From the NCBI GenBank assembly GCA_015679605.1, contig JAAAVE010001041.1, positions 1 to 10,766 on the forward strand: DNA of 10,766 bases. Reading direction: 5' to 3'. Position numbers and translations under genes: made by a program. This DNA is from Podila epigama. Its lineage: Eukaryota; Mortierellomycota; Mortierellomycetes; Mortierellales; Mortierellaceae. Below the pieces are notes generated by a model. The model had not been told where the DNA came from. It saw nothing but the letters and a program-made list of their open reading frames with translations, and did not search any database. Below, piece by piece: positions 1 to 7,897 of the stretch; position 1 is the stretch's first letter; every line of letters begins with the position of its first letter.

Positions 1-444
1 AAAAAAAAAAAAAAAGTGTACCCTTAGAAATATGCGATGAATCAGGTTCGATACATAAACAACGTGCGTGTTAAAAATGTCTTTCTCGTGCTCCACATTA
101 CTTGCTATCCGTGCTAATTCCTCAGCAGTTTTGTGATACTTTGGAAGACCAACAGGCATCGTGGAGGCTCGCCCATGCTCTGGTGTATGATGTATAGGAG
201 AGTTTGGTGTTGTCCCAGAATCCAAAATCTGGTCGGTTGATTTCTCGGCCATTTCGTTTGGACTGTGATGTCGACTGTTACCAAAACTGTTATTGACCGA
301 CATGGATGAAGAAGTCGTCACGGTCGAAGTTGAAGGCCGACGTTGGTAATCGAGCGACATGGGCTGTCCCAGTGGCTGGAATCCTCCTCCTTGTGGTTGC
401 ATTGCGGAATTGTCGTTTCCATTGAAGCGTGAATAAGGAAGCAT
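1..444 (-). CDS. N-terminal part of an unrecognised Ser/Asn/Gln-rich protein, cut by the window edge
   Basis: An ATG at 444-442 opens a frame with no stop down to base 1 (148 codons). An in-frame stop lies six codons upstream, so this is the first possible start unless a leader intron ends at the TTTCAG just before it. Residues 1-95 are low-complexity (Asn, Gln, Gly, Ser, Thr, Pro, with a Ser/Thr run near 38-50), as in the disordered N-termini of fungal regulators. Residues 101-127 look ordered and probably helical (an AEELARIA stretch). Beyond about residue 127 the frame degrades into Phe codons from a T tract, so the exon probably ends earlier. Donor-like sites are GTAATG at 101-96 and GTATCG at 54-49. 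I do not recognise the family; a transcription or signalling regulator is only a guess from composition. Confidence 0.6.
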   Translation of the reverse strand, partial: MLPYSRFNGNDNSAMQPQGGGFQPLGQPMSLDYQRRPSTSTVTTSSSMSVNNSFGNSRHHSPNEMAEKSTDQILDSGTTPNSPIHHTPEHGRASTMPVGLPKYHKTAEELARIASNVEHEKDIFNTHVVYVSNLIHRIFLRVHFFFFF

Positions 445-659
445 CTGAAACTGTTTGCTCTATTATCTATGAAAAAAAAAGTGATATGACGACTTGAAAA
501 AGTTGAGAGAGAAAGCGAAATAGAAAGACTTGACTTTTGTGTGTGGGAAGGAAAAAGACAGCAAGAAAACATCGAGGGACAAGAACACAGTCGATTGAGA
601 ATCGAGAAGAAAAAAAAAGGGTCTGAAGAATGAATTTCCATGGCGCCCATGTCAGCGAA

Positions 660-669
660 TATTTTTATA
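660..669 (-). promoter_or_regulatory. TATA box of the left-edge gene
   Basis: TATAAAAATA on the minus strand, about 215 bp upstream of the ATG at 444. It is followed by a pyrimidine-rich leader, the same arrangement as at the two other TATA boxes in this window. Confidence 0.45.
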
Positions 670-779
670 CAAAGAAAGGGGACAGACAAGGCATTGATGA
701 GGGTAAATACGAATATGGGAGACAATGGTCATGGCCATGACTGACCATGGTGAAGATTATCATGCCTTGTCTCTTTCTC

Positions 780-785
780 TTTATT
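780..785 (-). terminator. Candidate poly(A) signal of the F-box gene
   Basis: AATAAA on the minus strand, 90 bases past the F-box stop codon and upstream of the next gene's TATA box. Position and motif fit a 3' end signal. Fungal signals are loose, so this is only a candidate. Confidence 0.4.
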
Positions 786-875
786 TTTTTTCTCTGCGTC
801 TATCTATCGTGGGTACATGTTTTGTGGTTGGTAGCCTTTGCTGAGAGAGAGCGAGAGACAAATACACACTTGCTA

Positions 876-3026
876 TCATCGTCGCAAGCCATCGACGAGG
901 GCTTGGACATAGCTTTGACGCCCTTGTGGTCCACAAAGCCTGATTTCCTCCAGTTTTGGCCAGCACGGGGACCGCCAGTCAGCATAGAGGTCCTGGAGTG
1001 CGTCTTTGACATCCGACAACATGCCGACCTCACTCAAATCATCCCACGAAAGCGCAGTTGAGGACATGCCGTCCTCACTTGCGGTTTCAAAGGAGCAGAT
1101 AGAAGATCTGGGCGATGATGTCGGGCTACTGTCATTCACCTCAGATCTATCCACTGCATCATCTCTTGCTTCACTCAATTCCGACTCTAGCCTGGCTCGA
1201 CTTTGGGCTTCTTCAACTTCCATGCTCAGCTCCCTCAACATCCATTCCTCCTCACGAATGGATGCATCCCAAAGCTTTAGCTGACTCGAGCGCAAGAGAG
1301 CTTGCCAGTACGACTTTTGTCTCGTCATCCAATCCCAGTCACTCACTGACCTGGGCCAAAATCTGTGTGGGGCCGACATGGCAATCTCTAACCGCTCCAG
1401 ATGCTTGAGCCTCGACAAAAGACAGAGTCCGCTCTGAAGACTCAGGTCGACCGGTGCGAGTGTAATGTGAAGCTCTTCTAGGTCTGGGCACACCTTGGCT
1501 AGATAGCCGAAAACAACCCTGGTATGTATGTGTGACATATCACAATGGACAACTCGCCGCTCGAGTCGCCGCTTATCCGAGACCCGGATGTGGAGTGTCT
1601 TAAGACGACGGCAGGTCCAAATATCGCGAGATGATGTCAGGTCATCATCCAGGAGAATGGCGCCTGACCAGTCCCTTGTGTGCAGCCTTCCAGGGATGTT
1701 GTGAAAGTGCAGTGCCGCATGAGGGTCCATAGACTCAACCCGAAAGATCATGTTGTCTGTTCTGAGATGTTGAAGAAGAGGTGAGGCACAAAGATAGTCA
1801 TGCAACCCTGACTTGACGGAATCCGTTTCCTTATAGCTGGCGGTTAACGTCAAGGACGTGACCCAATTCCGGATCGTAAAGAGGTGACCTTCGAACACTT
1901 TGGGCGTAACATCTCCCATAGAGAACCCCCAATGGACAACACTCGTAAGCCTTGATTTTTGTCGCTGTGGTAATTGTGATGATCCGAATGGGTTTAGACT
2001 TGAGTTTGTGCTTGTGAGACCAAAGTTTAAGAGCTGTTGAATATCTTCAAAGCTGAGTGATTCAGACGGTTCACCACCAAGGTTTTTGAGAGAGAGGTGG
2101 AACGACGTCAAGTTGGGTGCAAACACGCACGATTGGATGTAGGCAATGAGATAGACCCGTTTGTAGGGTCTATAGTTGACACGCCAGTTTTCTGCAATCT
2201 CCTCATGGTGGACAACATTAATGAGATCGATGAGCTGTAGGTCTATCAGCCCGGGCGACATATACAAATAGTGTTCAAGGATTTCTTGAGGCACAAGAAC
2301 ATTGCGTAGAATGAGCGATCGAAGCCTTAGGCGAGTAGGTGAGGAGATCCTGGAGGACCGAATATCTACGGACGGCAAAAGTGCGCCTGCATTGACCTCA
2401 ACAGGTCTTGCACCTCCTTCTACACGGATCCGTGTCAGGGCGGGGCATGTAACGAAGAGTATTTTGTCGAGGTCGAGTGTGAAGGGTAAACGATTCTGAA
2501 TAACAAGGTCCAGGGCAGTGAGTGAGCTGAGAAAAGGTGCAATCTGATTAAACCGACGATGGAAACCTCGATCGCCAGTAAGGACAAGTTCGGCCAGGGG
2601 ATGCACCCAGTCCAAGGGATTTACGTTCTCATTCTGTTCTGGCAGTGGTGATGATAGTTGCTGCCATCGTGTTTGTTGGTCGATACGGGTGAGGGCAATA
2701 ACAAGATTGGCCCAGGTCGTTTTGTCATCGTTCGAGTCCCAGATAAGACGTGCTCTACCAGCGGGATTGAACAGTCCACTGAGAACCTCGTCAACGGTTG
2801 GTATGAATTGAATGATATAAGGGGAGTAGTAACTGGTATAAGTGTGATCGGACCAGACAAGGTTCTGGAGTGTAAACCGTTTGCTGACCTGGCACCATCT
2901 CCTACAGACAGGACGTACAGATCTGAAGAGGACTCGAGGGCTGAGGTGGGCAAAGATGTTTTCAAGCACCTCGATAGGGAGGTGGTTGCGTGGTACAGAC
3001 TCCTTTTTCGTGCTGGATATAGGCAT
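876..3026 (-). CDS. F-box protein, probable SCF ubiquitin-ligase substrate receptor
   Basis: An uninterrupted 716-codon frame starts at the ATG at 3026-3024 and ends with TGA at 878-876. Residues 15-55 form a classical F-box: LPIEVLENIFAHL, followed by a VRPVCRRW block. This is the element that docks on Skp1 in SCF ubiquitin ligases. Residues of about 60-600 contain many spaced Leu-rich segments of the type seen in divergent leucine-rich-repeat F-box proteins (for example LRLRSLILRNVL and LIDLQLIDLINVV), presumably the substrate-binding part. Residues 601-672 are a Ser/Glu/Asp-rich, probably disordered insert. The last 44 residues return to a repeat-like segment (WPKLEEIRLCGP). No intron is needed. 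The leader is CA-rich and I see no clear TATA box. Such proteins form large families in Mucoromycota. The substrate cannot be named. Confidence is high for the F-box and low for anything more specific. Confidence 0.85.
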   Translation of the reverse strand: MPISSTKKESVPRNHLPIEVLENIFAHLSPRVLFRSVRPVCRRWCQVSKRFTLQNLVWSDHTYTSYYSPYIIQFIPTVDEVLSGLFNPAGRARLIWDSNDDKTTWANLVIALTRIDQQTRWQQLSSPLPEQNENVNPLDWVHPLAELVLTGDRGFHRRFNQIAPFLSSLTALDLVIQNRLPFTLDLDKILFVTCPALTRIRVEGGARPVEVNAGALLPSVDIRSSRISSPTRLRLRSLILRNVLVPQEILEHYLYMSPGLIDLQLIDLINVVHHEEIAENWRVNYRPYKRVYLIAYIQSCVFAPNLTSFHLSLKNLGGEPSESLSFEDIQQLLNFGLTSTNSSLNPFGSSQLPQRQKSRLTSVVHWGFSMGDVTPKVFEGHLFTIRNWVTSLTLTASYKETDSVKSGLHDYLCASPLLQHLRTDNMIFRVESMDPHAALHFHNIPGRLHTRDWSGAILLDDDLTSSRDIWTCRRLKTLHIRVSDKRRLERRVVHCDMSHIHTRVVFGYLAKVCPDLEELHITLAPVDLSLQSGLCLLSRLKHLERLEIAMSAPHRFWPRSVSDWDWMTRQKSYWQALLRSSQLKLWDASIREEEWMLRELSMEVEEAQSRARLESELSEARDDAVDRSEVNDSSPTSSPRSSICSFETASEDGMSSTALSWDDLSEVGMLSDVKDALQDLYADWRSPCWPKLEEIRLCGPQGRQSYVQALVDGLRR

Positions 3027-3030
3027 TCAG

Positions 3031-3070
3031 TGTGTAAGGTGTAAATGTGTGTATGTGTGTATGTGTGTCG
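3031..3070. repeat. Imperfect GT/GTAT microsatellite in the F-box leader
   Basis: Alternating GTGTGTAT-type units directly upstream of the F-box start; on the minus strand this is a CACACATA-rich leader. Confidence 0.7.
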
Positions 3071-3110
3071 CCGTTGTGTGGTCTAGGTGTGATGGAGAGT
3101 AAAAGGAATT

Positions 3111-3141
3111 ATGGATGGATGGACGGATGGACGGATGGATG
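3111..3141. repeat. GGAT/GGAC tetranucleotide array
   Basis: About seven and a half tetranucleotide units in which GGAT and GGAC alternate in pairs, lying in the F-box promoter or leader. It reads CCAT/CCGT in the direction of the gene. Confidence 0.8.
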
Positions 3142-3477
3142 TTGAATGAGGAAAGAATTGAACAAACAAGGCACACAGCACACACAGTCCCACGCTTCGC
3201 CGCTCAGAAAGCTGAAAAGCACGTGAGTGACATGCATGTGTTGGCGTTAAGAGTAAGAGACACGTATTTTTTTTTTTTTTTCTCCTGTCATTGTCATCTT
3301 CAACCACGTAACAGACAGAAGCAATATCATTCAAAATGATCATGGTTTTTTTTTCTGTCAATATCCTCAGCAGCGCTGTTCCGTCGCTTTCAGCATTCAT
3401 CATAATCGTTTCTTCCTTTATGGAAACACTGGAGTTGATGTTTTGAATTTGAATATGAGACAGAAACTTTGAACCAG

Positions 3478-5615
3478 CTACACCAAGAACCCCTGAATAT
3501 CCCCACTATGGACAACGCCGTCCCTGGCAACAAGTCGTCCTATCCAGCCATAGTTATCACTGTCATATACATCCACCGCACTCATCTCCAGGGGCGAATG
3601 CTTTGCTAGAGCAACTGTCAATTGCTGCATTGCATGGTCACGACTGGCTCCAACAATAGTGTCACTATGATATCCCCTGTCCAGCAGAGGCACCACAGCC
3701 TTGAAAAAATCATCTCGAAGGTCATCCCAATCAACAGCCGTCGCTTCCACCTGGTCACCTTGCACCAGCAGCCGGTAATTGGGCCCTTCATATCCTTTCA
3801 AGTAGATGGACGTCTCAATCCTAGAAGGACATCCATGAACCACCACCGGCGAGTAATGGCCATCCTTGCAACAACTTTCAAATATATTCCATGTCGCCAT
3901 CATCTTGTTCATGCTCGGCGTGTTACCATCGATACGCAAAACATACCCAACTCCAGGTCCTGTCAACAATGACACCATCTCGTACACATCTGCCGTCGCC
4001 GAGGCCACTGGGTCATCAACGCGAACAAATAGCTCCATTTGATACCCGGTTTTCTTGAGTGCGACCGCCCACTGCCGAGCCCGAGCCACCGAATCGATTC
4101 TAAGAGATAGAGTCCCAGACCTTTTATCAAACTTGAACTCATTGGCGCCATTGCAGTCTTCGATACCCAATTGCTCCATAGCCCCCAAGTCACGATTAGC
4201 CTCCTGCCAATGATGTCGACACATCCACTTACAGTGGGCAAATCCTCGGGCCGAAAGCAAAAGATCCCCTACACCATGATGATGGAGGTCATGCTGGTGT
4301 TTCTTGAGAGTGGTACTCGACAAGAGATACGTCTTCATCTGCCAAAGTTCAGTTTTGTTCAATCGAGTTTGCGTGTTACATCTCCTGTTGCAGTGGCTGT
4401 CATACCCCTTGCCCGCTTGAAGGAGGTTTTCAATATAGGCAATCGCGCTATCGACAAGAGGCCGGAGATTGCTTTCCGAAACGGCATGATCTCGAGCAGG
4501 CAGTAACGGGGTATGACCTTGCTGACCATCAGTACCGTTACCGCTGTTGTTGCTATTGTTGCCTCCACGGGTACCGTAATGGCTCAAAATTTCAAAAGTT
4601 TGTAATTTCGAGACCTGGAGGGTCTTGTGGGAATGACCATGCTTGACCATTTCGAGGATTGTCAGTGCATAGGCACCATATCGATGGAGGAACTCAAGAG
4701 GCTTGTGAATGTCATATCCCGAGTGATGCGAGAGGTGGATGTGTGAATTATGTGGATCCTTTGGATTGTGTCGGTGTACAGGTTCACACAGGAAGAAGAG
4801 ACGGAACTGGTGCGTCGAGGTGTCGGCAGCATCCCAGTGATCAAAATTCCAAGGCAGGACTAGGAATAAACGAGGTAAAGGGCACTCCCACCGGTCAGAA
4901 TCGCTTTGCAATAGCAACTGACACCGGTTACTGAGATCATTTTGCCCCAGTTGGATGTCAATCTTGCGGATAGTGTCCACAAGGATGGTCCGTTGGTCTT
5001 GAGAATCTCGAGTGTCGCCAATAACACCGTCGTCACAGTCTTGAGCGATACGGTCCAGAAGCATCTCTCGCAGATACTCAACTGTGGCCATGGCCTTTAG
5101 GAATCGATCCCTGCTTTCGGTGATGCGGAGACAACCTGACGAGACAAAAGTTTCGTAATTGTGTAGGTCACGCTTGACATGGTGTAGTGGGTCTTTAGGG
5201 ACCAAGTATTTTGCACCGGGCTTAGTGTCTGATACAATGACCAGTGGACGATGCGAGTATTTTATCCTCGGAGGCAAGATTCTGAATATGGCAATTTTTT
5301 TTTTTGTTAGTCTTGTGCATTTGGTGCTTCTTATTTAGTCCGAAAACACAACACATAACACATAACGCAAAAAAAAGAGATAAATCACGAAGCAACTCAC
5401 ACTTTGTAGTCGTTGTCGACGACGTAAATAACCTGATCTCCATTACAGTACCGCAATCGGTGGAGCTGCTCGCAAAAAAGTCGAACACCACTCCAGAGAA
5501 TATAACGCTCCGAAGTTGTCTCATTGACGAATGTCGGCAGACTCGCGAGGAGCTTGCCATTTTCCTCGATTGTTTGTATAACAACTGGGCTGTGGACGAA
5601 AGCAGGAGCAGTCAT
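3478..5615 (-). CDS. Uncharacterised 672-residue protein, likely of a lineage-expanded Mucoromycota family
   Basis: Two exons, 5615-5401 and 5281-3478, join across a 119-bp GT-AG intron (donor GTGAGT at 5400, acceptor CAG ending at 5282) and split one Val codon (residue 72). The stop is TAG. The ATG at 5615 is the first in a pyrimidine-rich leader that has no other ATG downstream of the likely transcription start. Features in order: residues 40-85 have a segment ending ILPPRIKY; PRLFLVLP at 208-215; QFRLFFLCE at 230-238; a conserved-looking block HLSHHSGYDI to EMVKHG at 254-287; a Gly/Asn linker at 310-328; a His-rich stretch at 399-407; and an ordered C-terminal region of about 240 residues. 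The 208-287 block resembles a recurrent block I associate with large Mortierella-type families, often joined to kinase-like or STAND-like parts. That is from memory and uncertain. There is no signal peptide or membrane segment. The function is unknown. Confidence 0.8.
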
Positions 5616-5841
5616 TTGTGAACAAAGGGGGAGGTGGGGGATGAGATGAGGCGTGAGTGTGTGCAAGAGTGAGAGTGAGTAATGGATATGAGCGATTCAG
5701 TGTATGTAAGTGTGTGAGTAGAAGAGTGTGCTGATACGTGTGAAGGCGGAAAATGATGAAAAGAATGAATGAGATGGAGTGTGAAAAGTGAAAGGATGTG
5801 GATATGAGATGTATCCGTGGGTCATGTGTCCCTTTCCCATG

Positions 5842-5849
5842 CTTATATA
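5842..5849 (-). promoter_or_regulatory. TATA box of the 672-residue gene
   Basis: TATATAAG on the minus strand, 227 bp upstream of the ATG at 5615. From about 30 bp downstream of the box to the start codon the leader is CT/CA-rich and contains no ATG, which supports both the box and the start choice. Confidence 0.6.
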
Positions 5850-5889
5850 CGTTTTTTTTTGACATGTCTAAATGTCTTCCGTCTCGCTG

Positions 5890-5898
5890 TTATCAGAT
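5890..5898 (-). promoter_or_regulatory. Candidate iron-type GATA factor site (ATCTGATAA)
   Basis: ATCTGATAA on the minus strand, about 40 bp upstream of the TATA box of the 672-residue gene and in the same orientation. It matches the ATCWGATAA site described for fungal iron-responsive GATA repressors. The factor itself is not in this window. Binding is inferred from the motif alone. Confidence 0.4.
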
Positions 5899-6623
5899 GT
5901 GGTCATTAATGCTCCACTCGGTCTCTGACCGAAACGGTGGAAACAAAGGAATCGGCGCTTGAGCATTTTGCATCGTCTTTACGCCGTTCGTTGCTTGTGT
6001 CTCTTCACAATTACATTTTTGCGCACACACACACAGGTACACACATAACGTGTACTCCCTTGTGACCCTTTCGGTGTCCTTGCTTGTCTTTGCAAAGCGT
6101 GTGTACCATCACCAGATCTCTTTTTTTTTTGCAACTCCATGCATTTTCGATCTCTTTTCCGAGCTGAGTGCCAATAATCTCTTTTTTTATGTCCACACAT
6201 CTGAGCAAACAAGAGCGATTGACAAAACGTCCATCCATGTCCAATGTCCCTTTCCCTCGGTCCACTAAGCCCCGATCTATTTTTTTTTTGAACCTGACAA
6301 CCTTGTGGGGGAGGCTGCATGGCCACTTGCCGAATTTGGGTATAATCTGCCGAACTCTTTTGTTCAGATAATAAAAACGACAGCCCCCTTGTGTCCCCAA
6401 CCCTAGGTTGACGCGTGTACACAAGGACCTCCCTAGAAATGCAATGGCATGGCCGAGTCACTGGAATGTCTACGTGGGCAATATACATTGATGATTAGAG
6501 TGAAATCCTGCCTGTGTAGCTGATGCTTGATCTTGAGAGTGGATGCCCAACCTGTTCTCTTTGCTCACGTTTTTTTTTTGCACCTGACTTTTTCACTTTC
6601 CAGTTTGTGTTTTTCAGACTCGT

Positions 6624-6639
6624 TTTGGATGCATCCAAA
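6624..6639. repeat. 16-bp perfect palindrome with an adjacent half copy
   Basis: TTTGGATGCATCCAAA equals its own reverse complement. It is followed at once by another GGATGCATC at 6640-6648, so the core GGATGCATC occurs twice in 22 bp. Confidence 0.75.
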
Positions 6640-7114
6640 GGATGCATCGCCCAAACGTCCATAGAAATACGTACGAGGAGCGTTAGACATTGTGTACGTG
6701 AGCAATAAGGTTTAAAATTCTCCGGTTGGCTAAAAAGTTGAAAGAGAAAAGGAGCCCTAAACTTTTTTTTTTTTTTGTTCATTCTTCCAAGAGAATCTTG
6801 ACTGAAAGAGCTCGTTCTTCAACATACAAACACAAAAAAGAAGGTCCAGTCCTCCTTCGTGTCCCTGCCAAATAGGCAGAACACCCGTCCTTGTTATCCA
6901 TCTTTGTCATTCCGAAGGCTGTTCCAGAAGTGTATGTGTTGTTGCATTTGTTGGGGAGAGGGGAACAGTAAATGCATGCTTGTGCATTGAAAAAAGTGCC
7001 TTTGCCTTATGGTTGACAAGTCTTAACTTGGAGCAGTTTGCGAGTGTATGTGTTTCAATTAAGAAAAAAAAATACCATAACATACTTTGTCACCAAGCAA
7101 GAACTGTCTACACA

Positions 7115-7282
7115 ACGTACTGTACGTGTTGAAGACAATTGTATGGGGAGGGCTAACCTTTTAGAAATGAACAGATTTCAAATGTGCCTGACCTGACGTT
7201 GCGAAGCACTGGTTGCTGTACAGCAAGGCAGTGCAGTACATACAGTGCGTACTGTAACAGTAGTTAGCACGGCGTGTGTGCT
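7115..7282. repeat. Cluster of palindromes and short hairpins
   Basis: Contains a 13-base odd palindrome (ACGTAC-T-GTACGT, 7115-7127), a 14-bp perfect palindrome TTGCTGTACAGCAA (7213-7226), a hairpin pairing CAGTAC (7234-7239) with GTACTG (7249-7254), and AGCAC/GTGCT (7266-7270 with 7278-7282). The nonamer CGTACTGTA is present twice (7116-7124, 7248-7256). Confidence 0.6.
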
Positions 7283-7428
7283 CTTCCCATGGCGAGACCA
7301 GTGTCCTGAATGGCGAATTGGTCATACCAAAGCGACGTGCGTTCATTATTGTGTGCACAGTGTCAGGGTGAAGGGTGAATGGATAGAGTAAGGTTGATTG
7401 CATGAAAAAAAAAATAAAAAAATTGAGC

Positions 7429-7437
7429 TTATCAGAT
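7429..7437 (-). promoter_or_regulatory. Candidate iron-type GATA factor site in the heme oxygenase promoter
   Basis: ATCTGATAA on the minus strand, 216 bp upstream of the heme oxygenase TATA box. It is identical to the copy at 5890-5898. The motif is that of iron-sensing fungal GATA repressors (SreA, Urbs1, Fep1 class), which would fit a gene that releases iron from heme. The link is inference from motif and gene function. Confidence 0.5.
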
Positions 7438-7652
7438 CGTGTTTGTTGATGTGAAAATAAAACCTTTGCGGGGTTTTCTAGAGCGCCATGTCTGCGTCTG
7501 TTGGTCTGTTGTGTGTGTGTGCGTGAGCATGAGTGAGTCTGAATGAATGAACATCACGACAGAAAGCGGGCGACTGTTCTGTTTGGAGCGAGCTTAATTC
7601 TCTTCATCCGTCTATTCATCTATCCATCCAGTCCTGAAGCGGAGTGCTTTCA

Positions 7653-7663
7653 TATAAAAAATA
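7653..7663 (+). promoter_or_regulatory. TATA box of heme oxygenase
   Basis: TATAAAAAATA, 295 bp upstream of the ATG at 7958. It is followed within five bases by a 50-nt uninterrupted pyrimidine run where transcription probably starts. Confidence 0.6.
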
Positions 7664-7667
7664 ACAG

Positions 7668-7717
7668 TTCCTTTCTTTCTTTTTTTCTTTTCTTCTCTTC
7701 TTTTCTTTTTTTTCCTC
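7668..7717 (+). repeat. 50-nt pyrimidine tract at the heme oxygenase transcription start
   Basis: Only C and T from 7668 to 7717, with CTTT and TTCT units. Such CT blocks next to the TATA box mark strong fungal promoters. The same CT-rich leader style, less extreme, is seen at the other promoters here. Confidence 0.7.
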
Positions 7718-7754
7718 ATTCACTCATCATCACTCCAATTCACCTTCATTCCTC

Positions 7755-7778
7755 TCATTCATTCATTCATTCATTCAT
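7755..7778 (+). repeat. (TCAT)6 microsatellite in the heme oxygenase leader
   Basis: Six perfect TCAT units within the 5' leader. On this strand the repeat contains no ATG; its complement would. Confidence 0.9.
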
Positions 7779-7879
7779 CCAGTCATCCACCCAACCCTCC
7801 ATCCAAGGCAAGTTATTCTTCCATTTCTCTCATCCATTGTTTTAGGCCTAATAACGCCTTTGCACATTGCCTCACCTAA

Positions 7880-7897
7880 ATGAATAAATTTTCATAG
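7880..7897 (+). other. Five-codon upstream ORF in the heme oxygenase leader
   Basis: ATG at 7880 reads MNKFS and then TAG, ending 60 bases before the main start. It is the only ATG between the TATA box and the heme oxygenase start. It would lower translation if retained, but it lies inside a possible leader intron (7808-7941). Confidence 0.4.

Larger units (their letters stand above)
445..875. other. Intergenic: promoter and leader of the left gene, 3' end of the F-box gene
   Basis: Read on the minus strand, 445-640 is a T- and CT-rich leader typical of the other genes here. It contains one upstream ATG at 572-570 whose frame overlaps the main start out of frame. A TATA box lies at 660-669 and a 14-bp palindrome at 728-741. 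A poly(A)-signal-like hexamer for the neighbouring F-box gene lies at 780-785. Open frames across this stretch on both strands are compositional (runs of Phe, Ser and Leu) and are not called as genes. Confidence 0.5.
3027..3477. other. Intergenic: F-box gene promoter and 3' end of the 672-residue gene
   Basis: Holds a GT/CA-rich tract next to the F-box start, a GGAT/GGAC tandem array, an E-box core CACGTG at 3220-3225 (the site of bHLH factors such as Cbf1/Pho4), and a T tract near 3267-3281. No TATA box is evident for the F-box gene. I see no coding sequence; open frames here consist of microsatellite and T-tract translation. Confidence 0.45.

Noticed and set aside
1-15. Poly(A) at the window start as a retroposon tail
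   Set aside because: T/A runs of 10-15 are common throughout this window; on the gene's strand it is more simply an intronic T tract.
45-55. GGTTCGATAC resembling a tRNA B box
   Set aside because: No A box, acceptor stem or cloverleaf around it; it lies in the coding or intronic part of the left-edge gene.
747-1061. 104-codon plus-strand open frame
   Set aside because: Mostly opposite the F-box C-terminus, with Phe/Leu runs from the T-rich 3' region.
5979-6488. 169-codon minus-strand open frame, with an overlapping 137-codon frame
   Set aside because: No recognisable motif; composition shaped by CA and T tracts (Cys/Val and Lys runs); two overlapping frames equally open; no clear leader or TATA in the pattern of the other genes.
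6488-6525. TGATGA followed by CTGA, resembling snoRNA boxes C and D
   Set aside because: The boxes are only about 26 bases apart, too close for a normal C/D RNA, with no terminal stem; both motifs are common by chance.
6911-6935. TTCCAGAA heat-shock-element-like site
   Set aside because: A single TTCnnGAA pair is expected two or three times in a window of this size, the neighbouring GAA/TTC spacing is wrong, and it lies over 1 kb from the heme oxygenase start.
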